Positions 1-9,660 of a stretch of DNA of 64,000 bases are shown here, one piece after another. The stretch covers positions 1,736,001 through 1,800,000 of the forward strand of contig CM056874.1 in assembly GCA_029876055.1 (NCBI GenBank). Reading direction: 5' to 3'. This DNA is from Madurella fahalii (taxonomy: Eukaryota; Ascomycota; Sordariomycetes; Sordariales). The stretch's first letter is position 1, and each line of letters opens with the position of its first letter. Both the position numbers and the translations under genes were made by a program. The notes under the pieces are model-generated. The model did not search any database and was not told the origin of the DNA. It was given only the letters and a program-made list of their open reading frames with translations.

Positions 1-207
1 GTGGACCGTGATCAGGGCCTTGAACGTCTGGACCTCGTCGGCGAGAATAGGCTGGACCTTGAGGCCAGCCCAGAAGGACTGGGAGGACTTGTGGTCCCAT
101 GTGTAGACAATGCAGCTCCGCACATGTTTGCGCTTCGGGGCCGATTCCTCGGGGCTCGTTGCCTTCTTGATGTTGATGGCCAGCTCGGCCTCGGATCTGC
201 GCGGCAT
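1..207 (-). CDS. SLA2: SLA2/End4-like endocytosis adaptor, N-terminal exon (partial)
   Basis: The minus strand is open from an ATG at 207-205 to the window edge (69 codons, C-terminal part outside). The translation has the conserved start of the ANTH domain of Sla2/End4/HIP1R proteins: a basic PKRKHVRSCIVYTWDHKSS stretch followed by FWAG-KVQPILADEVQTFKALITVH. Members bind PI(4,5)P2 and clathrin light chain and couple cortical actin to endocytic patches at the plasma membrane. The start is chosen because it precedes the usual short leader and the conserved block without an intron. In many ascomycetes SLA2 borders the mating-type locus; no MAT gene is seen in this window, so if the linkage holds it would lie to the left. 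Identification rests on recognising the motif and is fairly secure. Confidence 0.9.
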   Translation of the reverse strand, partial: MPRRSEAELAINIKKATSPEESAPKRKHVRSCIVYTWDHKSSQSFWAGLKVQPILADEVQTFKALITVH

Positions 208-1131
208 CTCGGGTCAGTCTGGAGTTCTGGACGTTTTGCGACGGAGTCAACGGCGGGTGAGGGGCAGGTGCAGGAGCAGATGCAGGCGCAACGGACTTGG
301 TATGGTCGAGGCTGCGTATTGTGGCCATGTTGGGCGCCTATCGAGTGCTGCCGCGTTTCCTCGGTCGACTTGCGAATCAGAAGGGGATCCAGGAGAAACT
401 CGGTAGATTCGACGCAGCGATGGGCAAGTCAAATTATCAAACTATTAGATCCGGTCGAGGACGGGCTTTCTGCGACAGCACCAAGCGTATCGACAACACC
501 CCGCACGGCAGCTCATCCAGAGCTCGCGCAGACGCAGGTGGTCCGGTTCGAAGGAAAATAAAAATGGCAGGTTTTGGGCAAGGAATTAAGGCGTGGAGCG
601 AGTGGTTGATGCGCATTGTCGTCGTCAGCCTCTCTTGGAAGTTACACTGTGATCGGCTTGTACGACGTCTCCAGACAGCCAATCAGAGCCCCACATTCGG
701 AGCGCCGACGGACCGTTGTGGAACTGTCAGCTGCCATGTAAATGAGAAGGTGGGGCAAGGCCCGACCCCACCGATTCGGGCAACCGTTGCTGCCAAGCCT
801 GCTTCATCGTTTTGGCGGGGGCCGTTAGGGGGCTGCGCCGAGGCAGGTGTAGCTAGCCACGGCGTTCATCGCTGCTGCAAGGCTGTCACGAGGCTTCATT
901 CAGTCGTCATTTGATTTCAGCACAGTCATTCCCGCCATCTGCATCGCTCCATCCGGCCTCGATATCTGGCCACACAACCTGCCCAGTTCTTCCTCCCGCT
1001 TCGTTGTATTCTCGATCATCTTGAACACATTACATCCTCCTTGGCGATCTTCTTTATCTGCCAACAAGCTGACCCCACCCCGGCCCCCTCACTCCAACCG
1101 AGCACATCAACAAGCTTGTCGACGGCTCGCC
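208..1131. other. Intergenic region between divergent SLA2 and ATG3
   Basis: About 0.9 kb separate the two divergent start codons, so both promoters should lie here. Several ORFs cross the stretch, but they read as antisense extensions or low-complexity Arg/Ser frames and no exon is convincing. A pyrimidine-rich leader precedes the ATG3 start (about 1040-1130). Confidence 0.6.
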
Positions 1132-2277
1132 ATGAACATCATCTACTCGACCGTCAACAGCCTGCGCGACAGGTACACGCCCGCAAGTCACACGTCGACG
1201 TTCCGCAAGACGGGCGAGATCACGCCCGAAGAGTTCGTGGCTGCGGGCGACTACCTCGTCTTCAAGTTCCCGTCGTGGTCGTGGGCCGATGCCGAAACAC
1301 CCAGCAAGCGCATCAGCCATCTCCCGCCCGGGAAGCAGTACCTAGTAACCCGCCATGTCCCGTGCCATCGCCGCCTAAATGACGACTTTGCCGGCGATGC
1401 AGGCCACGAAGAAGCCGTGGTAGAGGGAGGCAAGAACAGTGACGATGACGGCTGGCTGCGGACGGGCGGCCTGACCAGCTCGCAGCCGTTGAAGGTCCGG
1501 GAAGTGCGCACGGTGGACGATGCCGGAAACGTCGGCGACCGCGAGGTTATCGATGAAGATGACATCCCGGATATGGAGGACGAGGAGGACGACGAGGCCA
1601 TCATTCGTGATGCTGAGGGTGACGGAAATAGCAGGTGAGCAGCCGACGTCGCGCAGCCGGGGATTCACAGCATACTGACTCGGGCCTTTGCACAGCGGGA
1701 GACGGACATACTCCCTATACATCGTGTACTCGCCGTGGTACAAGACCCCGCGGATGTACATGTCGGGCTATTTGCCGAACGGCCAGCCACTTCCCCCGCA
1801 CCTCATGATGGAGGATATCGTCGGCGACTACAAGGACAAGACCGTGACGCTGGAGGACTTCCCCTTCTTCGCAAACAATGTCAAGATGGCCAGCGTACAT
1901 CCCTGCAAGCACGCTTCGGTCATGAAGACGCTCCTCGACCGTGCCGATGCTGCGCTCAAGCTGCGGAGGGAGAAGCAGAGGGCTGGCCTCGCGGCAGGCA
2001 GCAGCCAAGGCTTGGAGGGGTTGGAGGGCGAGATCGCGAACCTCAACGTCAGCGGGACAGATGCCGCCAGCGATACAAACGATGAGTGGGAGGAGGTCCA
2101 GCACGACGTTGCTGATCAGGAGGTTGCCATCCGTGTGGACCAGTATCTGGTTGTCTTCTTGAAAGTGCGTTCGCTTCCTTCAGTCCCCAACCTCAGCAAA
2201 GCAGGACTAACATTGCCCCTCAGTTTATTGCCAGTGTGACACCGGGTATCGAGCACGATTTCACGATGGGTGTCTGA
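1132..2277 (+). CDS. ATG3: Atg3, E2-like enzyme for Atg8 lipidation
   Basis: Three exons: 1132-1634, 1696-2164 and 2224-2277; introns 1635-1695 and 2165-2223 have GT-AG borders and splice to one frame of 341 residues. The protein starts MNIIYSTVNSLRDRYTP, has the E2-like core motif TPEEFVAAGDYLVFKFP, the acidic flexible insert (EDDIPDMEDEEDDE), and the catalytic block VHPCKHASVMK with the active-site cysteine. It ends in FIASVTPGIEHDFTM, the usual C-terminus. Atg3 takes Atg8 from Atg7 and transfers it to phosphatidylethanolamine on the growing autophagosome. The length fits fungal Atg3 proteins. The first intron falls between the acidic insert and RRTYSLYIVYS; the second just before the last helix. 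It is convergent with CWC24. Confidence 0.96.
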
Positions 2278-2511
2278 TGTCTTGGTTTCATCCAGGGTTT
2301 TTTTTTTTTCCCCTTTTTTTGTCCTTTTCTTTTTTCTTTTTTATTTGTATTACATGTGGATTATATGGGTTAGATGCAATTTGATCATGGATAGATCATG
2401 TCAGGACGGCGGCTGGCAAACGGAGTACGGGCGTATCGCACCAGGAAAGGGGGTAAATGAGAACAATAACAACACAGATTGACCATGCAACTCATGCAAA
2501 AGTGAATTCTA

Positions 2512-3726
2512 TTAATCCCCATCTTCCTCCTCTTCTTCGTCACTGACCTCCTCCCCAGCCTCTATAGCCTCCTGCCTCTTCCTCGCTACCCGCTCCTTCT
2601 TCTTATCCAATAACTTCTGCAGCCTCTTGGCCGCATTGAACACCCCGTTCGTGCCCGCACCGCACGCCGCGCAGCTGGGATCCTTCCGGTACCTCTTGAG
2701 CGCGCACCCTTCGCAGAAGTAATGCCCGCACCGCGTCACAATCGGCGACTTGTAGGGCCCCTTGCAGATGATGCACGCGAACGGGATGTTCTCCAGCATG
2801 GCCGCCTCCATCTCGTCCTCGTCCCTCTCCTCGTCGCCCTTCCCCCCCGTGGCCTTGCGCTCGGCGCTGGCGACCACCGTCCCGCCGAGCACCTTCTTCC
2901 CTTTGGTCACGTTTTCCCACTCCCGGTCGAGCTGCCACCCGTGCGCATAGTCCTCGCGCGCGTGCAGGAACTTGCAGCCGTCGCCGAATCCGCACTGTTT
3001 TTATTGTTTAGAGAGATTAGCATTTAATGTTTTTTTGCTAGAGGGCGGAAAGGGAGGAGAGAAACCCAAAAAAAACAGGAGGCTTACAAAACCACTCGTC
3101 TTATAATCCTTGCACACGTCAGGCGCCATGTCAGTGATGGTAATCGTACGGATATTCGTCGGCGCTTTCACGGGGCCGACGGCGCCGCCGCGCCGCGAGG
3201 GCGCGTCCGGGTTGCGCGGGATGTACGAGGCCTGGTTGGCCAGGCCCCTGTAGGTGCCGTCGGCGGACGGCGCGGGCGCCGGCGTGGGCCGCGCCCTCGT
3301 GGACCCGAGGAGGCTCTTGGACGAGAGGTCGTCGTCGTCGCCGCCGCCGCCGCCGCCTTCCTCGTCGAACCAGTTGCTCTGCTTGGTCGCGTCGCGCTTG
3401 GCCGTGTCGAGCGCCGCGTTGCGGTCCGCCTCGAAGACGGTCGTCGGGAGCACGTCGTCCTTGTCGTGCCTCTTCCTGTCGTGCGCGGACGAGGTCGAGG
3501 AGGCGACTACCGCACCCGCCTTGTTCTTCTTTCTGCGCTTGATTCTCTGCCCCGCCTCGTTCTCGGACGAGGAGAAATCCGAGTCGTCGCTGTCGTTCGC
3601 TGGGGGTGGTGTGGCTGGCCGTTTCCTGAAGTTGGCCTTGCCCTTTGCGCCGCGCTTCTTGAAGATGGCAACTGGCGCGATCGGCGTGGCTGCGCCATCG
3701 CCAGGTGTTGTACTGGTGTCTGCCAT
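2512..3726 (-). CDS. CWC24: Cwc24-like pre-mRNA splicing factor (CCCH + RING)
   Basis: Two exons, 3726-3088 and 2994-2512, flank a 93-nt GT-AG intron (3087-2995) and give 373 residues. An N-terminal low-complexity, lysine- and serine-rich half with poly-Gly/Asp (about residues 115-125) is followed by a CCCH zinc finger near residue 203 (C-x8-C-x5-C-x3-H; the intron falls inside the first spacer) and a C3HC4 RING (CIICKGPYKSPIVTRCGHYF...C..C). This CCCH-RING order is diagnostic of Cwc24/RNF113A, which joins the activated spliceosome and contacts the 5' splice site and U6/Prp19 complex. An in-frame ATG 23 codons upstream (3795) is possible, but MADTST at 3726 is the more usual start. The C-terminus is very acidic. 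Confidence 0.93.
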
Positions 3727-4770
3727 GTGGAAGGGGGCGGCTAAGTCACGGATGTGTGGTGGGGTGGCGGTTTTGGAAGATTGGTGTTTTGTCAAAAGTT
3801 CAATTCGCAGCTCTCCGGGCTATGTCATAATTGGTCCGAGCTCTCAACAGGTGGAAGAGTCTCGACCCCCTTTCCGCCAACGACATGACAAATCCGATCT
3901 ATACAGAGCAGCGTTCTGTGTACACGACTTTTCCCAGCGTGGAAAGCACTTGCGAATCGATCACAGCTACGGGGCCCCACAGTTCCAATTTAGTTTTTAT
4001 CATTCAATCATCAAATGCTATCTCCTAACGCATCCACCATTCTGCAAACACCACCTCTTCCTCCTCCCCAAAGCTCCTCGGACAGAAATCAGTCAGCATG
4101 AGGGCTCAATGGGCACTTGCCAACAATGAATGAAAAATTTTTTGCGCTTCTTCGCTTGCTAGAGACGTTGCTCTTTCGCGGACTCCGCAGACCGCAATGT
4201 TCTTGAACCACCAAGAAACCAACCTAGCGCCTGGACGAAGATTTTGACCCGCAGAAACACCCGGTGAAAGATGCGTCAACAAGCTGAGAATGCCCCAACG
4301 CCGTGTTTACCAAGATAACGAAACGGCCTTGGTCAGTTGTGCGTGGCCGGACTGGGAGTAGGGTGAGATAGACTGCGCCTAGTGGTTATGGTATGCTGAC
4401 GCCTCGAGGGGTGACGACGCGGATTAGGGGTGGCCGCAGAAGGTTTAATTCGAACTGTGTGGCGGTGGTAAAGATGACGATGGTGAGGAAAGAAGAGGAA
4501 GGGGAAAAAAAAAAAAATGTGCCATTGGCATCGGGGCAATCACGTTGTCTGCGGACACACGCAGATGGGCCTGGTTGAAAGATGGAGATATTGTGTTATT
4601 GGCAACAAAGCTCCGTACGAGATCGTGATCCTTTTGATTGCTTGTCTCCGGTTAGGGCTGCGCCGACCTTGCCCCACGGAACGTCAGTCAATGTGTACGA
4701 AACTGTCAAAGTACCGTAGTATTGTAGCAAACTAACGTTGCTCTACTCCTAGTAGACTCGAGTGTAGTTC
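3727..4770. other. Intergenic region without recognised gene
   Basis: About 1.0 kb with only overlapping short ORFs and no exon-like protein. A 3' part (4370-4470) has a weak resemblance to tRNA boxes but no cloverleaf could be drawn. It holds the CWC24 promoter and an A-rich run at 4505-4517. Confidence 0.5.
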
Positions 4771-5454
4771 TCATGCTGCTTCCAATGACCCATCGCGTAG
4801 ATAATACGCTTGCATATGGCGATATTTATACGCCAAGTCCCAAATATTTGTCCTCATAAAGAACGCCTGATCATCAATGGACAAGTCAAATATGGCGCTC
4901 TCAAGATCCAGAACTATAATCTTCCCATTCACAAGCTGAAAGTTGGACAAGTTGGGGTCGTCATGATGTACACACAAGGCGCAGAGTGCTCGGTAGCATG
5001 GCTGCAGCAGGGTGGACAGCTCCTCCAGCCTCAGCGTTGCACCCTCAGGCGAAGACAGCGATACGCCCCCAAGATACTCCAGGATCATGGCCCTCACTCC
5101 GTTATAGTGCAGGCGACCATAACATATCGGAATAACTATACCTTGCAACGGTTTAAGCCAACCGTACGCCTTTACTTCGGTATCAAACCGCTCCTCGTTG
5201 ATCATTGCCTCTCCGCCCTCTTTCTGTTTTTTAAGGACTATATAGCTGGGAAGGAACCATTCGGGAAGGACAGCCTTGACCCAGGATACAGCATATGCGG
5301 GGAGGAGTCCGGCACAGGATCCAATTAAACTGGCTACTGTCGATAGGCGAATATGCAGTTCGAGGATATGCAGGTGGAGCTGGGAAAGGCCTGTAGCGAA
5401 GGCAGAGATATAGCGGGTCCTGAACCAGAAGTGCTTGTTCCTGTTAATAAAGGG
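4771..5454 (-). pseudogene. Protein-kinase-like (RIO/APH-type fold) fragment
   Basis: An open frame runs from 5454 to the stop at 4773-4771 (about 227 codons). It contains a conserved fungal block, LPEWFLPSYIVLKKQKEGGE, then an alphaC-like segment, a catalytic-loop motif HHDDPNLSNFQL and a metal-binding-like LDLESA, as in fungal kinase-like orphan families. No ATG lies near the 5' end: the first ATG is at 5205, in the middle of the fold. Upstream, TAG (5457-5455) can serve as an intron acceptor, but the exon that would precede it ends in an in-frame stop (near 5514). It may be a gene with an unresolved 5' exon, but I favour a truncated copy. Substrate unknown. Confidence 0.55.
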
Positions 5455-5874
5455 CTACAGATGAAATCGCAGGCTGGAAATATCTTCCTTACAACTAGTG
5501 TTTTCGGAGACTGGCGTTGAGGGCCTCCAAGTCGAGTAGCTGAAAGGCGGTAATTAGTGCTCTGGCTCCCCAAGACGTTTTTACTTAGGCAGCTCAAGGT
5601 CATACTTGCCTACTAGAGGCGCTGACGGCTGCGAGTTCTCCTAACCGAATGTCAACACCGCAGGGTAAATATATATGTTGCAAAAGCGGAACCGCAATTG
5701 CAGGGCAGCAATTGCACCTTAAGTGTCACAACGGTAGAAATAGAAATAGAGAAAAGGAAGCTTTTAAATATGCCTCAGCTGGAGAAATAATCCAAGTACA
5801 GCGGAGATTGCGTATTTGCGATACCACATTATATCCGAGATTACTCTAACATTAGACCGTTGCCGCATTAAGAT

Positions 5875-5992
5875 CAATACTGATTCAAGGGATCTATATA
5901 ATTTATACTATCTTGTCTTATTAATTTAATAGATATAGCAAGTTCTATGGTAGTCTTTGATATCTTTAGTTATAACAGTTCGAGAGTCGATC
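5875..5992 (-). repeat. Short RIP-mutated relic of Gypsy-B pol (integrase region)
   Basis: The stretch matches, with point changes and an internal deletion of about 25 nt, the integrase zinc-finger region of Gypsy-B copy 2 around 54210-54335. Shared strings include tagtctttgatatctttagt and aacagttcgagagtc. It is an isolated 0.1-kb fragment within the gene region. No LTR or target duplication is visible around it. Confidence 0.6.
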
Positions 5993-6109
5993 CTCAATAA
6001 GACTTTTCGTGGATGATCGACCTAATTCGGTTGTCGCACTAGTGAAATCCGACGGTACGATCGATACGACTTGCGAAGATGCCGGGGTTGGGCGGCACGG
6101 GCGAATCCA

Positions 6110-6373
6110 TCAGCATCCCATTGGTGGCTTATCTCTGAGGCCGGTCTCGTGAAGTTCCTTGGAAGAGGGCCGCCGTCTGAATGATGAAGATGGCTCTCTG
6201 GACAGGCAGCGTTTCTCGCGGTCCGATCTTACAGATACGAGCCACTCAGACACCAGGGTCTCGAGAGGCAGAGCTGGGTCGGCAAAGTCCTTGAGGAAGG
6301 AAGCATATCGGCGGTCGGGAGTGATTGGCTTTGGTTGCTTGTACCATCGATCTGAAATGACGATCTGGACCAT
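6110..6373 (-). CDS. Small hypothetical protein (87 aa)
   Basis: An ATG-initiated ORF (start 6373) encodes a Trp/Pro-containing N-terminal half and an Arg/Ser-rich C-terminal half. No signal peptide, membrane segment or domain is recognised. Composition is plausible for a fungal exon, but nothing supports expression; it could be a chance ORF. Confidence 0.22.
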   Translation of the reverse strand: MVQIVISDRWYKQPKPITPDRRYASFLKDFADPALPLETLVSEWLVSVRSDREKRCLSREPSSSFRRRPSSKELHETGLRDKPPMGC

Positions 6374-7978
6374 CAGCCCTCTACTATGTAATCTGAGAGA
6401 TTAGGTAGATAGATAGACAGGAAAAGAGGAGCTTTCGACCGTTAATTAGCCGGGACTTGTTGTCAGCCGTTTGAATAGACTTGTGGTCTAGGTAACGGCA
6501 GGCCTGGTAGCGGCTTGGCTTGAAGTTCCCATCAGTCTCCCGCCAACAAAAACGGACAAAGTCATAAGTTTATATCCCGCTCTCGAAATCCGCTGAATGG
6601 GGCGGATCACAAAGCGTGACCTTTGTAGAAGATGATAAAGGTTGGACTCTTGCCAAGATATCAGGTTGAGCGGGAATCCATGCCTGGAAGTGCCCCTTCC
6701 TAACATATCGGCATCAGGTCAGAGCCGAACACTCACGTTTAGCAGAGCCGGCGGGGACAACGGGGCGGGAAGACGCGGAGAAGCATGCCGGACGCAATGG
6801 TTTAACAGCGAAGGCAGACCTACCAGTACTAGAAGCGACCTGACGGACTGTCCCGACTTCCATCAGTGCCAGGCTCACGGACGGGCACCAGCAGGGACTT
6901 AATTCTTCCAAGTGATACTCCTCAAGCGCGGCCTTGTCAAGCAGTCCTAGTCAAGAAGCCGGGGTTGACACACATCCTGCTCGCGACGCAGTCGCGTTAG
7001 CAGAGCCGCATGCGGGCAACATGCCGCAGACTTTCCCCGAGTGTCGTTCGCAAACTTAGACGGCCACAGCACAAGACAGACGCTTTACTCACTTCGCAAA
7101 CAAGTCCAAAGATAGCACCCCAGGCTCGAGCAAAAAGCCGCTTTGTCAGCGTCGAAACGCTGAATCTGAGCCCATGTTGCTTCTTGACGGCCGGGGAGCC
7201 GCGGGCGTCCCAGGTGCAGGTACTGTACATACAGTACATACAGTCCTGGATAACCCGCTGGCAAGGGCGCCGCGTGACCAGCCAAACTTGCTAGTCTCTG
7301 ACCAGCCATGACAATTGGGCTTCACAGGCCTTGTCAAATCAACGTCGTTCATCATGGCCTCACACGAGGAACTACCAGTTGCAATCTGGTCCCCCAGATC
7401 CTTCTCCCTCTCCTAACCCAACCAATGGCAATCAAGGAGACGAAGGCTCCCCGCCGCAGCCTGTAAGATGTGCGTGATAATCATGGGTGACGCGATTTTA
7501 ACGCGTTGGTGTCTGCAGAGCGGTCAGGTGTGTTGGTCCGTTAGCTTCGGCTTATCGGGTAAACGCGGGGATATCGTGCCGCAAATATACTGCATTGTGC
7601 AACAATCGCCGAGGCCCTCTCGTGCACGCCTGCCTCGTCATGTCGACGTCGCGGCAGAAGGCCGGTGCAAAGCGGCGGTACAGAATTCATGCTAAGACGC
7701 AGCCCCATGTACCATGTGTCTACGTAAGTTCAACGGTATTACTGACTTTCTCCAGGCTGGTTGTTGGCATGGTGAGCGCTGCTGGCCTTGTCTCACAGCC
7801 AAGGTCTTATCTTCGCCTCGGGATGCATCAACTACCACGGGATCGGAGCCATCGTGCGGAATGTGCGGCGAGGTTCACTCCGTTACGCGCCTGCACAAGT
7901 TGCATGCCACGGCGTCCCATACGCGTGTTTCCAGGGGGGCGACTTCTATGTCTTTGACCCTTGGTTCTCATTTTTCCG
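6374..7978. other. Gene-poor stretch, no supported gene
   Basis: About 1.6 kb of mixed composition. Many short ORFs exist on both strands (for example 7595-8049 plus), but none shows a domain, conserved splice pattern or consistent codon use. A short palindromic repeat of tacatacagtacatacagt lies near 7227-7245. The downstream part is the 3' flank of the regulator relic ending at 7979. Confidence 0.5.
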
Positions 7979-9192
7979 TCACGGCAAGCGTCCGGCGACG
8001 TAGCGCTGGCTTCCACGCAGATCTCCGCACAGCCCACGGTAAAATGTAACGAGAATGTAGACGCGAATGCGATGCGGACTATTGGTAGTGTCCTGTTCCA
8101 AGAGACCGGCAGCCTCGCCGCAGCGTGCGTCTATCTCCTTAACGCGCCGTTCCCGCGCTGCCATGCTTGGGCCGTCCCGAGCGTTCAAACACCACTCCCC
8201 CAAGGCCCATACAGCGAGAGCGACTGCCTTCTGAGCGGATTGATTGCTGCGTAAAAGGGCCAGAATGTTGCTCAAAGCAAGCTCGTCAGGCCTAAGCAGG
8301 GGGCATAGCGGCGAGATGTACCTCTGGAAGGCAGGGAGGCACACCGCGATTTGGACATTCCGGTAGTCATGCTCCCAGGCCCAATTTCTTCTAGGATCCG
8401 TGACGCTGTTGGCCGTCCGACTATCGCTAGACAAAGTTCCTACCGAGGATGGAAAGCGTAAGCTGCGATACGTCAGCCAAAATAGAACAAGTTATCGGAG
8501 ACCAAATTTTTACTTATGGTTGGTGGGAGAGGTCACGGCTGTCTGTCCCGGTGGATGTTCGATAGGAAGGATATCAGACTGCAGTGTCGTTGGGTCTCGC
8601 GGCCTCCGTGTCGCGATTAGAACTCCATGCTGCCATCTAAAAGTGATTATTGCGTGTTTCTCGGGGGTTTTTGGGGGAGCACGTGGTGGCCGGCTTCCGC
8701 ATTGGTCCGGTATGTCCTTAGAGGCGGCGGGGAACTGGCGGTTGCCGGGCGGCTGGGGGAACGGCGTTGGGCCCGCTGCTGCCCTCGCCCTCGCCACCGC
8801 TGCCAGTCTCAGGCCCCGTGGGGCGGGGGATAGCGGCGGTGGTGGTCCGGGGGGCTGTAGTGGGCGTCCGGGGGCTTTGGAGGTCCGGTATATAGTCGTA
8901 AATGCGGTGGACGCCAGATCGGTAAAGTTTTCCGGACCACTTGTCACCACGTTTCGAGTACTCTGGTTAGGTTTCCACCGTATAGGCACTTGATAGCCCG
9001 GACATTCTAAGCCCTTCTAGACGCATTTATTGCACTGAGGCCTAGTCAAATCGCACCGTATCTAGGACAGCAATATGTTAACTCCGTATCAAAAAAATAA
9101 TAATAATTAAAAAAAAAATGCAAGAGCAAGTCGCATACTCGTCGATGCTTACACCTCCGACAGCCGCTTTGTGACTTTTGGCGATTCTCCAT
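7979..9192 (-). pseudogene. Zn2Cys6 transcription factor with a stop codon inside the zinc cluster
   Basis: Three exons can be placed: 9192-9139, 9061-8514 and 8462-7979; introns 9138-9062 and 8513-8463 are GT-AG and keep the frame. The N-terminus MENRQKSQSGCRRCKHRR continues after the first intron to complete a perfect C-x2-C-x6-C-x6-C-x2-C-x6-C cluster followed by PGY. Residue 33, inside the last x6 loop, is TAG (9019-9017); CAG to TAG would explain it. A Pro-rich linker (about residues 75-130) and a helical C-terminal region with ALGEWCL and FYRGL motifs follow, as in fungal C6 regulators. Such proteins bind CGG-type half sites in the nucleus; the target is unknown. The C-terminus seems short, so the 3' end may also be lost. 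Confidence 0.7.
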
Positions 9193-9660
9193 TCCTAAAC
9201 GACTGGGTAGGGGTGTAGTTCCTGGCAGCATAGCGCAAGAGGATGGCGGGAAGTCGGCAGCGAAACGGCGAATAAGAGTCAGGTAGAGGCAGCGTCGAGA
9301 CAAAGGAGGACGAGGTTTTAAATTGAAAGGCGAAGGAGAGGAGCCGGTTATTTAAGCTTTCCAAACATCACGTTGCCGCGGCCAACACTCCGTGACCAAC
9401 GGCCTCCGATCCTCGAGGGGGCAGGGGCCGGTTGGTGCCACTAAGAGGGAAACACCCTAAGGAGGGTATCAAGGAGTTCAGACAGCATTGCCGCAGGGGA
9501 GAGTAGGGTAAAGGGAAGAAGGAGGATAAGACAACGGAAATCGAAGACAACCACCCATCCGGGGGGGAGGTCGAGGGGATTCAATTCTTGGGCCAACTAC
9601 TGATATGACGTTCTGAAAATGGTAGAGTACTAGAGCACCTAACAAATGGGAGCCCAGGAG

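Noticed and set aside
3254..4129. 291-codon plus-strand ORF across CWC24
   Set aside because: It is the antisense shadow of the Ser/Lys/Gly-rich CWC24 N-terminus; poly-Ser and poly-Pro runs come from the repetitive coding strand.
4370..4470. tRNA-like motifs (gcctagtggttatgg, ggtttaattcgaactg)
   Set aside because: No acceptor stem or anticodon arm could be paired and the B box does not fit GGTTCGANTCC.
7595..8049. Plus-strand ORFs overlapping the Zn2Cys6 relic 3' flank
   Set aside because: Cys- and Arg-rich without domains; they change frame against each other, and the minus-strand exon explains the coding signal better.
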